DNA of 64,000 bases from an uncultured Bacteroidales bacterium (GCA_902779125.1 CACZAC010000023.1:35318-99317), one strand, 5' to 3'. Counted from the first letter of the stretch, positions 42,880-52,556 are shown. Notes: generated by a model not told the origin, from the letters alone. Made by a program: numbers and translations.

Positions 42880-44844
42880 TCATGGCCAAGGTCTCAGGCC
42901 GATAATTACTTCGATGATGTAGTTCACATCGGCAATGGTGTACCCCACTTCCCAATCGACATGGACATCATCGTCCGAACCATACTCCTGATAGTTCAGA
43001 ATATAATTGATGACGTAGTTCAAATCGGCAATAGTAACCTCTCCATCCAGGTTTACGTCGGGGGCAGGATTATGGGGAGGAATCGAGCCTTGCATGAACT
43101 TGTAATCAATATAATCGCCAGGTATCCCGAAGCGTATCACCGCCTCACGATATTTCTTGTTCACTGGCAAAGGCTCGGCGGTTACCGTAGCATGCACATA
43201 CCTGCCATTCTCTTCATCGCCTGAAACGTCTTCGAGTTCGATATCCAGCCAGTCGGGCAGTTCCTCATCGCCATTCCAGGTCATCTCATAGTCTTCAGAG
43301 CCATACCATGAGTAGAAGTCTATACCCTCAATCTCGTCATTCGGGTAGCTCTCGTCCTGTATCACAACGGGCTTTCTCATGATACCGCCCTCTTTGGGGA
43401 AGGTGTGCTCGCCAGTCTCATCAGAATTCTTGAAGGTAATGAACGGATTTTCGGTCGAGAGGAAAATGGTCAGACCGGTCTTCATGGTACCGGTGGAGAA
43501 AAAGTTGTTTAAGCCAGTCCATACATAATCACCGGTAAAGTCATATACTGGCTTGCCATCTTCACCCCACACGGTGTCGCCATTCTCGTCATAATGAATG
43601 ACTTTAATCGGGTACTTGATGTAAGCCAGCTCGCCATATCCCTCATCATCATAGAAATTAGTGCTGACGCTCGCCGTGAAGTCCTGAATGTCGGCATTGT
43701 CGTTGTAGCCGTCAATCACTACCAGGATGGGACTGTCAATCGTGGGAGTGTAATCATAGGTCAATGAGGGGTCCTCCTCATCATGACTATAGAGGGTGAA
43801 CTCAACGAAACCATAGTTATCCTGAATCGTTTGCTCGCTAATGATAGCCTCACCAAAGGCAATCGGCTCATCTAGATACTCATTGAGGTACACTGGTTCG
43901 GAGGCACGATAGGGACGAATATAGGGCAGTTTATAAACCTTACAGGTCATCTTGGTACGTTCGCCGTTAAGTTTCAATGAGGTTGTTAACATACCGACCT
44001 TCTTGAGCACGTAGGGACTGGTCGGCTTTTCAAATGCTTGAGCGATGCCGTCAACATGGTTGCCATTCTTACCGAACCACCAACCCGCATTGTTACCCTC
44101 AGCAGGCTTAAGACCAGAATAATAGGTGTATCGGTAATGAGTATTATTAGGGCCTTCGACATACGTGGTCGTCTTACTGGAGCACCAGTAATCAACATCG
44201 CTCTTACCGCTGATTACCATATCACTGGGTACCGAGAACACCTGAATGGGAGTCTCGGACTCAACAACAGGGGGCTCTGATGAATATGGATCATGATTAA
44301 TGGCATGACAGCCTCCTCCCAATTGATATACATACCAATTGCTGTTCGCATCATCTATTTCACCATCAATGGCAAAGAACTTGGGAACCTCAGATAGCTC
44401 AATGCCATAAGTAACCTTGGCATTCATCACGTCACACAGCATGTTTCCATCATCATCGTAGATGTCCCATAACGTATGGGTATTCTCGTCGGCTCCAAGG
44501 ATGTGACCACGGTAAGTGTAAGTGGTGAAGGGTTTCATGAAGATGAACGGTGAACTGTAAGAATAGCCATAGCGGCCATCAACTGAAATCATGTCCACAT
44601 AGAATGCGCCGGCAGGACGATTATACCAATTCGTCAAAGACGCTGCCCGCTTGGGAGCCTTGTTGACAACGGGAGAGCCAGGAGTGCGCACGCTCATTTC
44701 CTCAGACCTCACCTGAGGCATTGCCACGCGTTGCAATGGCACAGTACGGTTAACCTTAACAATTGGACGATTTACTGGTGTGGATGCTGTCGCCATCGAG
44801 GCAAACATGAGTACAAAAACTCCTAAAAGTAGATACTTTTTCAT
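42880..44844 (-). CDS. Secreted dockerin-repeat protein, paralogue 2
   Basis: A 654-residue protein with signal peptide (to about ATAS, residue 21). It is the closest relative of paralogue 1 over its whole length, including NWYNRPAGAFYVD, GKNGNHVDGIAQAFEKPTSPYVLKK and the BACON-like segment. The C-terminal dockerin pair is DVNLDGEVTIADLNYVINYI and a second, more divergent repeat (DVHVDWEVGYTIADVNYIIEVI) whose calcium loop is partly degenerate. It has its own promoter and terminator. Confidence 0.85.
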   Translation of the reverse strand: MKKYLLLGVFVLMFASMATASTPVNRPIVKVNRTVPLQRVAMPQVRSEEMSVRTPGSPVVNKAPKRAASLTNWYNRPAGAFYVDMISVDGRYGYSYSSPFIFMKPFTTYTYRGHILGADENTHTLWDIYDDDGNMLCDVMNAKVTYGIELSEVPKFFAIDGEIDDANSNWYVYQLGGGCHAINHDPYSSEPPVVESETPIQVFSVPSDMVISGKSDVDYWCSSKTTTYVEGPNNTHYRYTYYSGLKPAEGNNAGWWFGKNGNHVDGIAQAFEKPTSPYVLKKVGMLTTSLKLNGERTKMTCKVYKLPYIRPYRASEPVYLNEYLDEPIAFGEAIISEQTIQDNYGFVEFTLYSHDEEDPSLTYDYTPTIDSPILVVIDGYNDNADIQDFTASVSTNFYDDEGYGELAYIKYPIKVIHYDENGDTVWGEDGKPVYDFTGDYVWTGLNNFFSTGTMKTGLTIFLSTENPFITFKNSDETGEHTFPKEGGIMRKPVVIQDESYPNDEIEGIDFYSWYGSEDYEMTWNGDEELPDWLDIELEDVSGDEENGRYVHATVTAEPLPVNKKYREAVIRFGIPGDYIDYKFMQGSIPPHNPAPDVNLDGEVTIADLNYVINYILNYQEYGSDDDVHVDWEVGYTIADVNYIIEVIIGLRPWP

Positions 44845-44941
44845 ATTCCAATCTGAATTTAGAGTTAATAATTATAATAATTAGTAATTGGTATAAAAAA
44901 ACAATATGACCACAACTTTGGTCAATATTCGTTTTATTGTT

Positions 44942-44950
44942 GCAAAGATA
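44942..44950 (-). promoter_or_regulatory. -7 box of dockerin paralogue 2
   Basis: Minus strand TATCTTTGC, giving a leader of about 95 nt with the same TAATTATAATAATTAGTA words as paralogue 1. Confidence 0.7.
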
Positions 44951-45123
44951 AACAATATTATCTAAAAAAACAAACAGAATCAGGATTATATCCCTATTCA
45001 TGACCAAATTATCATCTTCAGACCCGCAGCCCGCCCCTTCCACTACCCTCTTCTCAGACACAATACCAAGAACTCACGTTATTTAAGACCGCAAGGACTA
45101 TCAGGACAGGAGAGGAGCGCTTT

Positions 45124-45390
45124 TAAGCCCGTAGGGCTGTCAGGGTATAGGCAGAAGTGGAGCGAAGCGGAACTCCTGCAGATGATGACCCGCCCCGACA
45201 TGATAGCCCCGTTAGGGGCGACACGCTATGCATCGGCAACACGTCGTGTATCAACGATTCACTGTCGCCCCGATGGGGCTAAGACTTCAATGCGCACTAT
45301 TGCAGGGGTTGCACTCGGCTTCGCCTCGTTACACCCCTGCCTATACCCTGGTCGCTCCTCACGGAGCTTTCCCCACACACGAATCATTTC
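45124..45390. repeat. Long direct repeat, copy B (partner at 42468-42731)
   Basis: Matches copy A over about 265 bp with few differences. It runs into the 44-bp tandem array that begins at 45346. Confidence 0.8.
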
Positions 45391-45477
45391 CCTGGTCGAT
45401 CCTCACGGAGCTGTCCACACACACTAATCATTTCCCTGGTCAATCCTCACGGAGCTTTCCACACACATTAATCATTT
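45346..45477. repeat. Three tandem copies of a 44-bp unit
   Basis: Units begin at 45346, 45390 and 45434 with CCCTGGTC. Each contains a hairpin word TCCTCACGGAGC followed by CACACA and AATCATTT. Only one such unit exists at the end of copy A (42731). Confidence 0.8.
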
Positions 45478-45487
45478 TTAAATAATT

Positions 45488-45932
45488 GGTGTCCGGTAAA
45501 GATTTTCTACATCGTCATAATTCACTATATATGAATTAAATAAGCATTTGTGCTGTATGATGGGCTAGGTTCTTGCCTCGAAGAGGCAAGTCGGGTCGAA
45601 AACTCGACTTTTATGGAAAACATCATGCACCCGATGGAGCAGCGAGAGTGAAGCTAAACTTGTTTAAGCTTTACCGAGTCGTGAAAGAGGAAGGCGTAGC
45701 CAACCCCATCTTCGATGAGCGCAGCTTGGTGGCTGCCATATCAGGTGGAAAGTGCATCGTAGACGAACTTCTACATCCGCCAATAGCCTGTCAGTCATGA
45801 AGTTCCTCTACGAGGCACTAGCAATATTCGGCTCCAGGACAAGCTGCGAACCTCTCTGAGGTTCTTGCATGGTCTTTATGATTGAAATCGGTTCTTCGAA
45901 CCGCTAACATCTACGATGCTTCCCTGGACACC
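45488..45932. mobile_element. Candidate non-autonomous element with GGTGTCC ends
   Basis: A 445-bp block starts with GGTGTCCGGTAAAG and ends, inverted, with GGTGTCCAGGGAAG. The right ~60 bp is related to 42736-42790 (CATCGTAGATG, GAAGAACCGATTTCAAT). A 75-codon open frame at 45573-45800 has no recognised relative and may be a remnant. Confidence 0.5.
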
Positions 45933-46023
45933 AGTGAATTTGATTAATTTCCCGCCCTGCGGGCGGGTATAATTCCCGCATTTGAACCGATTCAATGCAC
46001 CCGTCGTCCTCGCGGGACAACCA

Positions 46024-46067
46024 CAAAAAATCAGAAACGGGGAGCCTTCTATCAGGCGCCCCGTTTC
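46024..46067 (-). terminator. Rho-independent terminator of dockerin paralogue 3
   Basis: A 14-bp stem with one mismatch (46034-46047 with 46054-46067), followed on the minus strand by TGATTTTTT. Confidence 0.8.
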
Positions 46068-46132
46068 TTGAGGTAATAGATGATATGTTAAGAAACTGTA
46101 ATAAAAATCAGCTTATTCAACTTCATCGGGAT

Positions 46133-48067
46133 TTACTGACCAAGGATCTTGGCAATGATACGGTTCACGTCGGCAACAGTAACCTCACCGTCCTGGTTGG
46201 CATCACATACCATGTTATCGGTACCGGCCAGGATGTTGGTGATAACCATGTTCACGTCGGCAACGGTAACCTCACCATCGCGGTTCACGTCCTCAGGCAG
46301 ATAGGGAATGGGCTCGCCCTGAGTGAACTTGTACTCAATGTAGTCACCGGGAATCTCGAAGCGAATCACGGCCTCACGATAAGGCACGTCCTCGGGCAGA
46401 GGCTGAGCGGTTACCGAAGCGTAAACTTCCCAACCGTCCTCGTCAGAGCCTTCTACATCCTCGAGTTCGATATCCAACCATTCGGGCAGATCATCACTGC
46501 CGTTCCAGGTCAGAAGCCAGTCGCCACCTTCGCTGCCAATCCATGAGTAGAAGTCGATACCATCAACCTGATAGGTCTCGCCTTCAATTTCAATTTCCTC
46601 TACCAGTTCACCGCCCTCGTTGGGGAAGTGGTGTTCACCATCCTCAAACGAATAGTTGTAGGTGATGAAAGGATTCTCGGTCGAAATGAAGATAGTCAAA
46701 GCAGTCTTCATCAGACCAGAACTGAAGAAGTTGTTCAGACCAATGAATCTGTATTCACCAGTAAAGTCATAAACGGGTTTGTTATCCTCACCGAACACGG
46801 TGTCGCCATTCTCGTCAAGACGAACGACGGTGCGGGGATACTTAACATAAGCAAGCTCACCATAACCCTCGTCAATCTCTTCATCATTGCTGATACAAGC
46901 CGAGAAGTCAATGATATCATCGTTATCGTTGTAACCTTCAATCACCACAAGGATGGGATAATCAATGGTGGGAGTGTACTCATAAGTCAACTCGGGGTCT
47001 TCCTCGTCAACGCCAAAGAGGGTAAACTCAACAAAACCGTAGTTATCCTGAATGGTGGACTCGTTGATGGTAGCCTCACCGCTAACAATCAGCTCACCGG
47101 GAACCTCGGGCAGAACAACGGCAGCAGTGTCATTGTATGCGGGAAGTTCGGGCAGTTTGTAAACCTTACAGGTCATCTTGGCGCTCTCGCCGGCAAGTTC
47201 CAAAACTGCAGTGTACAGACCAACCTTCTTGAGCAGATAGGGGCTAGTCGGTTTCTCAAATGCCTGAGCGATACCATCAATGTGCTGACCATTCTTACCA
47301 AACCACCAACCGTTCTCATTACCGTCAGCAGGTTCAGCACCAGCGTAGTAGGTGTACAGGTAATAGTCCTTACCTTCGCGGCCACCACCGACCATGGTCT
47401 TGCTGGAAGCCCAGTAGTCAACATCGGTCTCACCGCTGATCATCACATCAGCAGGTACAGAGAATACCTGTACAGCAGCCTCAGACTCTACCGTGGGGTT
47501 CTCATAGCTACCACCCATCTTGTGGTCAACAATCTGGTAAGTGTTCCATGTTGCTTCTACATCATCAAATTCACCGTCAACGGCATAGAACTTGGGAGTC
47601 TCAGAAAGCTCAAGGCCATAGGCTACCGATGCCTCCATCTCGTCATCAATGGGGATGTAGTTTGCATCACCGTCATATTTGAAGATGTCCCATGCCACAT
47701 GAGTTCTCTCGTCAGCACCAGTTACAAAACCGTAATAGGTATACTCAGCAAAGGGCTTTGCGAAAAGGAAAGGAGTGCTGTAGGCATAACCGTAAGAGCC
47801 ACCAACCGAGATAGCATCTACATAGTATGCTCCAGCGGGACGATTGTACCAATTCTCCAGAAACGCTTCCCTCTTGGGGGCCTTGTTCACGTAGGGAGAA
47901 CCGGGAGTACGCATAGTGTTAACCTCGTGCTTAGCCTGGGGCTTAGCCACGCGCTGCACTTGAGAAGTGCGGTTCACCTTCGCGTCAGAACGTTTAACAG
48001 GAGTTGTGGCGCTTGCATTAGCAGCCAGCATCAGTGCCAAAGCTCCTAAAAGTAAAGTCTTTTTCAT
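46133..48067 (-). CDS. Secreted dockerin-repeat protein, paralogue 3
   Basis: A 644-residue protein with signal peptide (to about ASAT, residue 20). It is more divergent and more acidic than paralogues 1 and 2 but collinear with them: NWYNRPAGAYYVD, GKNGQHIDGIAQAFEKPTSPYLLKK and LPEWLDIELEDVEG. The dockerin pair is well preserved: DVNRDGEVTVADVNMVITNI and DANQDGEVTVADVNRIIAKI, each with an intact calcium loop. No -7 box was found; a terminator separates it from the SusC operon. Confidence 0.87.
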   Translation of the reverse strand: MKKTLLLGALALMLAANASATTPVKRSDAKVNRTSQVQRVAKPQAKHEVNTMRTPGSPYVNKAPKREAFLENWYNRPAGAYYVDAISVGGSYGYAYSTPFLFAKPFAEYTYYGFVTGADERTHVAWDIFKYDGDANYIPIDDEMEASVAYGLELSETPKFYAVDGEFDDVEATWNTYQIVDHKMGGSYENPTVESEAAVQVFSVPADVMISGETDVDYWASSKTMVGGGREGKDYYLYTYYAGAEPADGNENGWWFGKNGQHIDGIAQAFEKPTSPYLLKKVGLYTAVLELAGESAKMTCKVYKLPELPAYNDTAAVVLPEVPGELIVSGEATINESTIQDNYGFVEFTLFGVDEEDPELTYEYTPTIDYPILVVIEGYNDNDDIIDFSACISNDEEIDEGYGELAYVKYPRTVVRLDENGDTVFGEDNKPVYDFTGEYRFIGLNNFFSSGLMKTALTIFISTENPFITYNYSFEDGEHHFPNEGGELVEEIEIEGETYQVDGIDFYSWIGSEGGDWLLTWNGSDDLPEWLDIELEDVEGSDEDGWEVYASVTAQPLPEDVPYREAVIRFEIPGDYIEYKFTQGEPIPYLPEDVNRDGEVTVADVNMVITNILAGTDNMVCDANQDGEVTVADVNRIIAKILGQ

Positions 48068-48119
48068 AATTGAATCAAATAATATAGCTGTTAATAAAAA
48101 ATGAATTTCGATTACGTTT

Positions 48120-48165
48120 TAAAAACAGCCAGGGCAACCTCACGGTCAGGGTGTGTCACCCTGGC
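48120..48165 (-). terminator. Rho-independent terminator of the SusC-DUF4302 operon
   Basis: AGCCAGGG (48126-48133) pairs with CCCTGGCT (48158-48165), and the minus strand then reads GTTTTTAAAA. It marks the end of the operon before dockerin paralogue 3. Confidence 0.75.
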
Positions 48166-48184
48166 TAAATCCTCATTACTTCAA

Positions 48185-49564
48185 TTACTGGAGATCCCAG
48201 ATAATGTAGTTGCCAGCGCTACCGCTCTGTGACATCGTCATTCTCACGGGAGCAAGCAGCGAGTTGGCCTTCAAGTCATAGGCAGTAGCGGCGAAGGTAT
48301 CAACAAACTGACGTATGGTGGGACAGTTCTTGGCATACAGTTCACCATAGCTATTGCCCTGGGGTGCAACGGTAAAGCGAACCTGGTTATCATTGACTTT
48401 CTCAATCGTCACATAATAGCCGGGGTTGTATTTCACTGAACCCTTCTTGATGTTGAACGATACGATAAACGAGCCCGTATTATCATTCTCGTTGCTTTCA
48501 TATGCAATCTGAGCAAAATTCAGCGTGGACTTATTGTAGGCCTTCAACTCGGCAGTAATGGTGTTAAGCATATCAGCAAAGACGCCTCCCATATTGTTCA
48601 GCTCACCCTTCCAAATAAAGGACTTGTTGGAGAAGATATTGCTCAACACATCGGCAGTCATGGTAGTCTGATTGTCATCGCGGCACAGCAGCGAGCCATC
48701 AGGCTGACGGATGAAGTTCTTAATCACATAACCGTCGAGAGTCACAGGATCCATGAAGGAAAGACCGTCGTGGGTAATGATGATGTTGTGCGTCTCGGAT
48801 GTCGAGATTTCATCAGCATCCTCACGGAACATCTTCAAGATGCTGGTTGCACCGTTCTTGACAATCCAGCGCACGCCGTTAGGCAGGTTGATGTAAACCT
48901 GGTTCACCTTGGAGTTGAAGAAGGAGTCGGTCATAGCAACCACCTCATTCATGTAAACCTCATCCTCAGCACTCGACTTCACGCGGGTCATAATCATGTT
49001 CAGGTATCTCTCGGTCTGGGTGGGCTTCTTGCCAGTCAGATAGAGGGTATCACCCGAATACTTCATGATATCAAACTCATAGTTTCCGGCATGGCCATAA
49101 CCACTCTCGTTGACATCGGTGCTAGCCTGAGCGCTGCTCTGGCTAGGAATGTCATAGGGGTCAGCAAACAGGTGGAAGAACCTGTTATAGGTATTGAACG
49201 TGAGAACGGGACCGTTGTCGGCGATAACTTCCCACATGGAGACTTCACTGCCGAAGGCTGATGTGTTAGAGTTACCGACCAGGACTTGGTTAATCCACTT
49301 GTTGTGGCCTGAAATCTTGACCGAACCATCCTTAGCGAAGGTCATCAGGTAGATATAACCCTGTTCCTCTTCGTTGGCAAAGTATTCAAGCTGCCACCTG
49401 CCACCATTGCTGGTGAGGATATCCATATATTCGGCTTTTGCCTTATCCAGACGGATGATGGCATCCTCATCAAAGATATTGTCAACCTCATTCTTGCATG
49501 ACGCCAGGGAAAGTGTGGATAGCACAGTAAGCGTCAATAATGAAATATTTAAAAACTTTTTCAT
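48185..49564 (-). CDS. DUF4302 family lipoprotein
   Basis: A 459-residue protein read from the ATG at 49564, where the lipoprotein signal begins (LSLASC, Cys near residue 22). The stretch RLDKAKAEYMDILTSNGGRWQLEYFANEEEQGYIYLMTFAKDGSVKISG is typical of DUF4302. The family occurs next to SusC/SusD pairs and is presumed to be a surface accessory binding protein. Last gene of the operon, 30 bp after the metallohydrolase. Confidence 0.88.
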   Translation of the reverse strand: MKKFLNISLLTLTVLSTLSLASCKNEVDNIFDEDAIIRLDKAKAEYMDILTSNGGRWQLEYFANEEEQGYIYLMTFAKDGSVKISGHNKWINQVLVGNSNTSAFGSEVSMWEVIADNGPVLTFNTYNRFFHLFADPYDIPSQSSAQASTDVNESGYGHAGNYEFDIMKYSGDTLYLTGKKPTQTERYLNMIMTRVKSSAEDEVYMNEVVAMTDSFFNSKVNQVYINLPNGVRWIVKNGATSILKMFREDADEISTSETHNIIITHDGLSFMDPVTLDGYVIKNFIRQPDGSLLCRDDNQTTMTADVLSNIFSNKSFIWKGELNNMGGVFADMLNTITAELKAYNKSTLNFAQIAYESNENDNTGSFIVSFNIKKGSVKYNPGYYVTIEKVNDNQVRFTVAPQGNSYGELYAKNCPTIRQFVDTFAATAYDLKANSLLAPVRMTMSQSGSAGNYIIWDLQ

Positions 49565-49594
49565 TTTATCTTCATTCATGTTAAAGGTAAAACA

Positions 49595-50734
49595 TTAGTG
49601 AATGTCATAGACCCACTTGCGCAATACGTCCATGTTGTATTCCTTCTGACGGTCCTGGACCTCCTGGCGCAAAGCGTCGAGATCGACACCCCACGCGTCA
49701 CGGAACCACTGGCGGGCAATATCTACCTTCTGGAGAATAGCCTTGTCGCCTTCGATGCCGTCCTTATCCTCAACAGCATAGACCTCGATGCGGTTACCAT
49801 CCTTGTCACGCTCATTCTTCCAATAGGTGTGTACAGTGCCATCGACAGTCACCTTAGCGATATTCTTCTCGTCAGCCAGGTACACAGGCTTCTTTTCCTG
49901 CTCACTGTCATTGTTGGGATAGTAGTAGAAGCTGTAGTAAACAGCGTCGGTAGCATCCTCGGCTGCATCAGTTTCCCAACCGCGGGCAGCAAGACTCAGG
50001 TAAAAGTCCCAATCTTCCTGGGTATAGGTGATGAAGCAGGCGATGGTCTCGGCAAAGTCCTCACGGTACTCACTCGATGCATAGGGAGTCAAGAAACCTA
50101 CAGAGGTCACCTCCCAACCACGACCGGTCCAGTTGGTAGCATCATACTTACCTACCGAGATGGTATTGAACTCGGGAGGATAGGTCTTGGTCTGGTGCAG
50201 GATGTGGGCAAACTCGTGGTGCATCGTGTGGAAGTAAAGGTCATTCATCATCTCAAAGCTGTTCACATTCATCGAATTCAACTTGAACAGAGTGATCTTC
50301 ACACCACCCTCGGCAAGACCGACGGTCTCACTACCCGATGACGGGTTAAGAGCGGGAGAGCCCACCATGAGCAGGATGCGGGGACCGTACAACTTCAGGA
50401 AGTCGGGGCCTGCAATCTTGTCATACACATCAAACCACAGGAACTTGCACAATACAGCCAGGTCAACAGCATTCTCATACTTTGCAGGTACAAGGTTGTA
50501 GTTCATATTGGTGCTGATGTCCGGCATCTTGTACAGGAACGTCAAGTTATACTTATCAAGGTAGTTCTCCTTGAGGAACTTGTCCAGCTGATAGGAATAG
50601 GAATTGGGGTCGAGCGTCTCGTCAACGTCGGGGAAGATCGTGGGACCCAACTTTTCCTTACTGCATGATGACAGCGACAGGGCAGCCACAGCGACAAGCA
50701 GCAATGCTGAAATATAATATTGAATCTTCTTCAT
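49595..50734 (-). CDS. Substrate import-associated zinc metallohydrolase lipoprotein
   Basis: A 379-residue lipoprotein read from the ATG at 50734 (lipobox LSSCS, Cys24). The zinc site HEFAH is at residues 173-177 with a downstream Glu in REDFAETIACF as likely third ligand, a gluzincin pattern. It matches the TIGR04549 family found in SusCD operons. It may cut peptides or glycopeptides at the surface before import, but the substrate is unknown. Lies between SusD (16 bp) and DUF4302 (30 bp). Confidence 0.9.
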   Translation of the reverse strand: MKKIQYYISALLLVAVAALSLSSCSKEKLGPTIFPDVDETLDPNSYSYQLDKFLKENYLDKYNLTFLYKMPDISTNMNYNLVPAKYENAVDLAVLCKFLWFDVYDKIAGPDFLKLYGPRILLMVGSPALNPSSGSETVGLAEGGVKITLFKLNSMNVNSFEMMNDLYFHTMHHEFAHILHQTKTYPPEFNTISVGKYDATNWTGRGWEVTSVGFLTPYASSEYREDFAETIACFITYTQEDWDFYLSLAARGWETDAAEDATDAVYYSFYYYPNNDSEQEKKPVYLADEKNIAKVTVDGTVHTYWKNERDKDGNRIEVYAVEDKDGIEGDKAILQKVDIARQWFRDAWGVDLDALRQEVQDRQKEYNMDVLRKWVYDIH

Positions 50735-50750
50735 GATTATCATTCTTTAA

Positions 50751-52514
50751 TTAGTTGTTATCGATACAAGCATTAAGGGATACACTGTGACCCGAATCCT
50801 TCGGTACTTGCCTTGGCTTGATCTCACGCGGGTTGGGATCCAAGCCGGCACCGATTACCTCATTAGGAATCTGAATAGCATAACGGGGATCAAGTACTTC
50901 CAGTGTATAGACATCACTCATGTTCATCTTGTGGACAATAGAGAAACCATAGCGCTTGATATCAAACCAACGGTTACCCAAGTGAATCAACTGGATGCGG
51001 CGGAAGTGCTGTACGCACTGCAGGTAGGGCTCAATCTCGGCAGTGAGATGATACTTGTCACTGGGGCATACCTCATCGATGTGGAAGTCCATCACGATGC
51101 CATAGCTGTCATACTTGCGACGCACCTGATAGTCCTTGGTGTAGAACTTGGTGATCAAATCCTTGGTCAGCTCTACCATGCGATAATTCTTGGTAGAATC
51201 GAGCATCAGACGGTCATGGTTCCAGAGCCACAGGTCATCGAATGCAGCGTCAACATTGCCAAGGAACAGATTAGCCTCGGCACGCAGCAGAATAAGCTCC
51301 TGGCTGGTGAACTCGGGACGGATCATGTGAACATATCCGATACCGGCAATCTTGTCGGTGTACTCGAACTGCTCCCAGCAGTTGGCACCGAAGATTGCAC
51401 CATACTCAGAGTGAGCCGATGAGCTGAAGAAACTGTTGGTGAAGCAAGGCATCATAGCCCAGGACACCTTGTCCTTACCGCTGGTATAGCTGTAGATACA
51501 ATTCTCCCAGGTCGGGCCAGGGCCACCAATCGAACCACGCAGGGCCTCACGGGCAGTCCAGAACCTGCTGCCGAAACGGCGCTGCCAGGTGCTGTAGGTA
51601 TCAATCATCATGAAGTTTCCGGGACGGTCAACGCTGGTGTAGTAACGGGCAGCATTGTCGAAATCATAGAAGTCCTTGTCCCAGAAATCGTTGCGCATAG
51701 TGGCGGGGTCGGTACCCTTGAATGCGGCACCAACATATTCTACCACCTTGTCATACTGGCGCTTGGCAGTATAGAAACGGGCAGCAAAGGCATTGGAAGC
51801 GGCCACATTGAAGTGGTACTTGGGAACCTCATAGAACTCGTCGGTGACAAGCTTCAGACCTTCCAGCATATCCTTCTCGATATTATCATAGGTCTGCTGC
51901 AGGGTACCACGGTCGTACTTGGGATCCAGCTCAGTCTCGGGCTTCATAGCATAGGGGATGCCGGGAAGCGTCTGGCTGATTTGGGGACCACGGTAAGGCA
52001 TGCAGAACACCTGAGCCAGGATATAGTGGTGATAAGCACGAATCATCAGGGCCTCACCCTTGATGGCATCCATGCGGGCCTGATCATGAGCACTGATAAG
52101 CTCGCCCTCAATCTCACCGGCCTCAGCAAACTCTTCGACTTTCTCGAGCACGGCATTGGCAGCAGCAATAGCGCCATAGCAACCGCTCCAGATTCCCGAA
52201 GGAGTGTCAGAGTCACTGATATCAAGAGTCACATCCTGCCAAGCATAAATCTCCTCGTCATACTGGTTATAGGATGAATAGTTGTAACGCATACCATCGG
52301 CACTCGGGGAGTTGGTGTCGCTGACGTTGTCACTCGACAGCTCACCCAGGGCAGCATAGTTGGTCTGAGTGTAGGCAGTTACAAGCAACTGCTCGAGCTG
52401 GTCAAGATTCTGCAGATACACGCGGGTATCGGGCACTGTTTCCAGAAAGTCGCTGCAAGAGCTCAATCCGACAAGTGCTATAACGATAGATAAGATTTTA
52501 TATCGTAGTTTCAT
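50751..52514 (-). CDS. RagB/SusD family nutrient-binding lipoprotein
   Basis: A 587-residue surface lipoprotein. The lipobox is LSSCSDFLE (Cys20) and DFLETVPDTRVYL is the usual SusD start. TPR-like helices follow (GEALMIRAYHHYILAQVFCMPY). The C-terminal half includes LILLRAEANLFLGNVDAAFDDL and a segment near IHLGNRWFDIKRYG. It captures substrate and acts as the lid of the SusC channel. Starts 42 bp after the SusC stop. Confidence 0.95.
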   Translation of the reverse strand: MKLRYKILSIVIALVGLSSCSDFLETVPDTRVYLQNLDQLEQLLVTAYTQTNYAALGELSSDNVSDTNSPSADGMRYNYSSYNQYDEEIYAWQDVTLDISDSDTPSGIWSGCYGAIAAANAVLEKVEEFAEAGEIEGELISAHDQARMDAIKGEALMIRAYHHYILAQVFCMPYRGPQISQTLPGIPYAMKPETELDPKYDRGTLQQTYDNIEKDMLEGLKLVTDEFYEVPKYHFNVAASNAFAARFYTAKRQYDKVVEYVGAAFKGTDPATMRNDFWDKDFYDFDNAARYYTSVDRPGNFMMIDTYSTWQRRFGSRFWTAREALRGSIGGPGPTWENCIYSYTSGKDKVSWAMMPCFTNSFFSSSAHSEYGAIFGANCWEQFEYTDKIAGIGYVHMIRPEFTSQELILLRAEANLFLGNVDAAFDDLWLWNHDRLMLDSTKNYRMVELTKDLITKFYTKDYQVRRKYDSYGIVMDFHIDEVCPSDKYHLTAEIEPYLQCVQHFRRIQLIHLGNRWFDIKRYGFSIVHKMNMSDVYTLEVLDPRYAIQIPNEVIGAGLDPNPREIKPRQVPKDSGHSVSLNACIDNN

Positions 52515-52556
52515 AATCTTCTATATTATATATAATGTGAAACATCAAAGACAACA

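Noticed and set aside
45228-45485. 85-codon open frame over the 44-bp tandem repeat
   Set aside because: Its repeated translation simply reflects the DNA repeat; no promoter.
45573-45800. 75-codon open frame inside the candidate mobile element
   Set aside because: No recognised family, no promoter, and bounded by hairpin repeats; kept only as part of the element.
46628-48049. 473-codon open frame antisense to dockerin paralogue 3
   Set aside because: Shadow of a well-supported gene, with no homology, promoter or signal.
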